DNA from: Euzebyaceae bacterium
GTDB lineage: Bacteria; Actinomycetota; Nitriliruptoria; Euzebyales; Egibacteraceae
Length of the DNA: 8,107 bases
Direction of reading: 5' to 3'
Assembly: GCA_013698135.1 (NCBI GenBank)
Contig: JACCVM010000224.1
Span: 1-8,107, forward strand
The position numbers and the translations under genes are program-made. The notes below the pieces were generated by a model. That model was given only the letters and a program-made list of their open reading frames with translations. It did no database searches and was not told where the DNA came from. Shown piece by piece: positions 6,348-8,107 of this stretch. Each line of letters starts with the position of its first letter. Within the stretch, counting starts at the first letter, position 1.

Positions 6348-6814
6348 TAGCGCTTGCCGGCTGGAGCCTCGGCGCCGTCGAGGAAGACGGTCCGCTCGGT
6401 GATCTTGCCGTCGACGATGTCAAAAGCGCGCAGCACCGGATCCTCGGGATCCTGCAGCGACGCGATGAGGAACACGGCCTGCGGGTTGAAGCCGGCCTGC
6501 TCGACGTCGGTCGGCGAGGGAAACGCCTCGGTGTGCGTATGGCTATGGAAGATGCCCAGACCAAGGTTCGGGCTCTGGTCGATCTTCAGGTACGGCTTAT
6601 GCATCGCCTCGCGGTCCATGGTGTAGGAGGTCATCGAGCGGTCGGCGTTAGGAATCGGGTAGAAGGCGTCCGCCCGGTCGCCGCTGAAGGCCAACAGACC
6701 ACAGACCTCGTAGGGCGCGTCGCTTCGCGCATGGGCCACTAGGGCGTCAAAGGTCCGTCGGTCGAGGTCGATCCGCCCGTGGATCTCCGCCCGCGTCACT
6801 GCCACGTGCCCCAA
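6347..6814 (-). CDS. mec: Mec, CysO-cysteine hydrolase (JAMM/M67 metallopeptidase)
   Basis: Zinc isopeptidase-like enzyme that cleaves CysO-cysteine to free cysteine and regenerated CysO, the last step of the carrier-dependent cysteine route. The 155-residue product carries the complete JAMM set: Glu36 in PYEVCGLL, then His90 and His92 in FHSHTHTEAFPSPTD, with Ser100 and Asp103 at the expected spacing. The HSHT.TEA.PS.TDV block closely follows mycobacterial Mec. The longest frame starts at TTG 6814, but GTG at 6805 or 6799 is as likely; a GGGG run 9 nt before 6799 favours the last. The catalytic region is unaffected by this choice. It is separated from cysO and cysM by the methyltransferase-phosphotransferase insert. 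Members of M67 also cleave other ubiquitin-like conjugates, but CysO in the same cluster makes this the natural partner. Confidence 0.92.
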   Translation of the reverse strand: MGHVAVTRAEIHGRIDLDRRTFDALVAHARSDAPYEVCGLLAFSGDRADAFYPIPNADRSMTSYTMDREAMHKPYLKIDQSPNLGLGIFHSHTHTEAFPSPTDVEQAGFNPQAVFLIASLQDPEDPVLRAFDIVDGKITERTVFLDGAEAPAGKR

Positions 6815-6827
6815 CGCCAGAGACGCA

Positions 6828-6866
6828 TTGCTACCGTCATCGCTATCCCGTCGTCAGTTGCTACCG
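6828..6866. repeat. Direct repeat TTGCTACCG upstream of mec
   Basis: TTGCTACCG is found at 6828-6836 and again at 6858-6866, 30 bp apart (about three helical turns), within 55 bp of the mec start. On the minus strand this same stretch holds a weak promoter-like pair, CTGACG and TAGCAA, 18 nt apart, with the -10-like hexamer inside the proximal repeat. A regulator binding site or promoter for mec is possible. The repeat is seen directly; its role is inferred. Confidence 0.3.
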
Positions 6867-6917
6867 CCTGCCCTTCGCCACGCACAGCTCACTTGGCCCG
6901 TCCTCACCCTGGTCGTG

Positions 6918-6946
6918 GCCCGCGCCACGGTAGCGCCATCGCGGGC
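6918..6946 (-). other. Weaker GC hairpin downstream of selD
   Basis: GCCCGCG (6918-6924) and CGCGGGC (6940-6946) pair over 7 bp around a 15-nt loop. It follows the long hairpin at 6956-7003 on the minus-strand transcript, so the pair could form a tandem terminator. GCGGGC at 6941-6946 could alternatively pair with GCCCGC at 7010-7015 and enclose the long hairpin. No U-tract follows. Confidence 0.3.
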
Positions 6947-6955
6947 TCCGCGTCG

Positions 6956-7003
6956 CGAGCGGGTGCGGTTTCGGACGTAGCTGTCCGCAACCGCACCCGC
7001 TCG
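6956..7003 (-). terminator. Long hairpin downstream of selD, probable U-tract-less terminator
   Basis: Left arm 6956-6970 (CGAGCGGGTGCGGTT) and right arm 6989-7003 are perfect reverse complements over 15 bp. Inside, after one T/C mismatch, CGGAC/GTCCG adds 5 bp around the 6-nt loop GTAGCT. It starts 53 nt after the selD stop codon, before mec, on the same transcript strand. There is no run of T after it on the minus strand, so it is not a classical intrinsic terminator; actinobacterial terminators often lack one. It could also be an mRNA-stabilising or processing element. Confidence 0.55.
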
Positions 7004-7056
7004 GATTGGGCCCGCCGAGCAAGGCAGGACAGGGAGGCACGGCGACCAAGCGGGGT

Positions 7057-8094
7057 TCAGCGCAGCCGGATCCGGCCGGAACCTTCGGTGACGGTGCCGA
7101 TGATCGCCGCGTCGTGGCCGCTCTCGCGCAAGCGGTCCACGGCAGCGGCTGCCATACCGGCGGGGGCGCCGAACAGCAGGCCGCCTGAGGTCTGCGCGTC
7201 GGCCAGCAGGGTGATGGTCAGGTCGTCGATGTCGCCGCTGTCGAGGCGCGGTCTGACCCACGCCAGGTTGCGCTCGGTCCCGCCCGGCACCATGCCGCCG
7301 GCGGCGAGTTCGCGGGCACCGGGTAGCAGCGGCACAGCGTCGACGTCGATCTCGGCGTCCACACCCGAGGCCTCCACGACCTTGCGCAGGTGCCCGAGCA
7401 AGCCGAACCCCGTCACATCGGTCGCCCCGGTGGCTCCGGCGGCCAGCGCCGCGGCCGCCGCCTGCGCGTTGAGCCGCGTCATCGACGCCACCGCCGCGTC
7501 GACCACCGCTGGCGATGCCTGCGCGCGCTTGATCGCCGTCGCCACCACCCCGACGCCCAACGCCTTGGTCAGGACCAGGGACTGGCCGGCGCGGACTCCG
7601 GCGTTGGTCAGGATCCGATCGGGATGGACCTCGCCGACGACGGCCTGGCCGAACTTCGGTTCCGGATCGTCCACCGTGTGGCCACCGGCGACCACCCAGC
7701 CCCCCTCCAGCGCCGCCTGTGCGGCGCCGGCCAGGACCTCGTCGAGGACGGTCAGGGGCAGCTCGGCCGCATTCCAGCCGACGACGTTGAGCGCGAACAG
7801 CGGCCGCCCGCCCATGGCATAGATGTCCGAGGCTGCGTTGACGGCCGCGATCCTGCCCCACAGGCGGGCGTCATCGACCACGGGCGTGACAAAGTCGACC
7901 GTGGCCACCAGGGCGCGGTCGGCATCCAGCCGCCAAACCGCCGCGTCGTCACCGGTGTCGGTGCCGACGAGCAGGTCAGGGGCGGCGACGGGGGTCAGGT
8001 GGCGCAGGACCTGCGCCAGCTCGCCGGGGGCGAGCTTGCACGCTCACCCAGCGCCGTGGCTGAACTCGGTCAGGCGTCGAGTTGCAGGGTTCAC
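7057..8094 (-). CDS. selD: Selenide, water dikinase (selenophosphate synthetase), selenoprotein with in-frame UGA
   Basis: Makes selenophosphate from selenide and ATP, the selenium donor for selenocysteine and 2-selenouridine. Read with TGA at 8044-8046 as Sec, the product has 345 residues (E. coli SelD has 347). The N terminus RRLTEFSHGAGUACKLAP aligns with the E. coli catalytic loop: Sec17 replaces Cys17, followed by Cys19 and the essential Lys20. Downstream are TDTGDDAAVW at 45-54, AAVNAASDIYAMGG at 83-96 (metal/ATP), AGGHTVDDPEPKFG, TDVTGFGLLGH, GGMVPGGTERN and DAQTSGGLL, all family hallmarks. The GTG at 8094 is chosen for alignment and a GGAG 4 nt upstream. Treating TGA as stop leaves the first start at GTG 7908 and loses 62 residues including the active site. 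A hairpin 2 nt after the TGA supports recoding. Only 13 nt remain upstream, so a longer N terminus is not fully excluded. The stop is TGA at 7057-7059. Confidence 0.94.
8013..8041 (-). promoter_or_regulatory. Candidate bacterial SECIS hairpin in selD mRNA
   Basis: Starting 2 nt after the UGA, the minus-strand RNA pairs GUGC (8038-8041) with GCGC (8013-8016), has one A/G mismatch, then pairs AGCUCGCC (8029-8036) with GGCGAGCU (8018-8025) over 8 perfect bp around a CCC loop. Distance from UGA to the loop is 15 nt, near the range known for bacterial SECIS elements read by SelB. If the top two pairs open, the loop is CCCCCGG. Pairing is seen directly; SelB binding is inferred. Because the hairpin lies in the coding sequence, it also encodes residues 18-28. 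Confidence 0.7.
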
Positions 8095-8107
8095 ATCGCT
8101 CCAGGGG

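Noticed and set aside
6861..7049. Small minus-strand ORF in the selD-mec gap
   Set aside because: It runs through the long hairpin and shows no recognisable motif or clear ribosome binding site, so it is probably not coding.
6815..7056. Search for a tRNA-Sec gene next to selD
   Set aside because: No GGTTCGA-type T-loop or UCA anticodon arm was found on either strand; the strong stem here has a 6-nt loop and no cloverleaf.
1..8107. CRISPR arrays, insertion sequences, attachment sites
   Set aside because: No regularly spaced repeats, transposase or integrase motifs, or terminal inverted repeats were seen.

Overview
The window comes from a GC-rich chromosome (about 70% G+C by eye). Its gene order is that of an actinobacterium. 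Reading leftward on the minus strand, mec, cysO, cysM, murI, a metallo-beta-lactamase-fold gene, rph and rdgB follow the order of the Mycobacterium tuberculosis Rv1334-Rv1341 neighbourhood, without the rhomboid-like gene found there. The sequence does not fix the exact lineage. A Sec-using actinobacterium outside the classic mycobacteria is the best inference. Nearly all genes are on the minus strand; only the cut 3' end of one gene (1-263) is on the plus strand.

Right end (7057-8094): selD, selenide water dikinase, complete only if an in-frame TGA at 8044-8046 is read as selenocysteine. The Sec falls exactly at the catalytic Cys17 position of the E. coli enzyme. A strong hairpin begins 2 nt after the TGA and is the candidate bacterial SECIS element. 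This is the standout of the window: the organism should have a full Sec machinery (SelA, SelB, tRNA-Sec), and an ordinary gene call would lose the catalytic N terminus. Downstream of selD, 6815-7056 has no gene but holds one very strong hairpin, a second weaker one, and a direct repeat next to the start of mec.

Middle (3232-6814): the CysO sulfur-carrier route to cysteine. CysO (a ubiquitin-like carrier with a C-terminal Gly-Gly), CysM (PLP enzyme that makes CysO-cysteine) and Mec (JAMM metallopeptidase that releases cysteine) are all present. Unusually, mec is separated from cysO-cysM by a two-gene insert: a SAM-methyltransferase-like gene and an APH-like phosphotransferase, joined by an ATGA overlap. 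The methyltransferase has a perfect Shine-Dalgarno sequence partly buried in a 9-bp hairpin.

Left (233-3199): murI, a metallo-beta-lactamase-fold hydrolase, rph and rdgB are joined by 4-nt stop/start overlaps (TTGA, GTGA, GTGA), a tightly coupled housekeeping operon for cell wall precursor, nucleotide and RNA maintenance. A possible leaderless promoter lies just before murI. The rdgB 3' end runs 31 nt into the convergent plus-strand gene at the left edge. No mobile elements, CRISPR arrays or tRNA/rRNA genes were seen.
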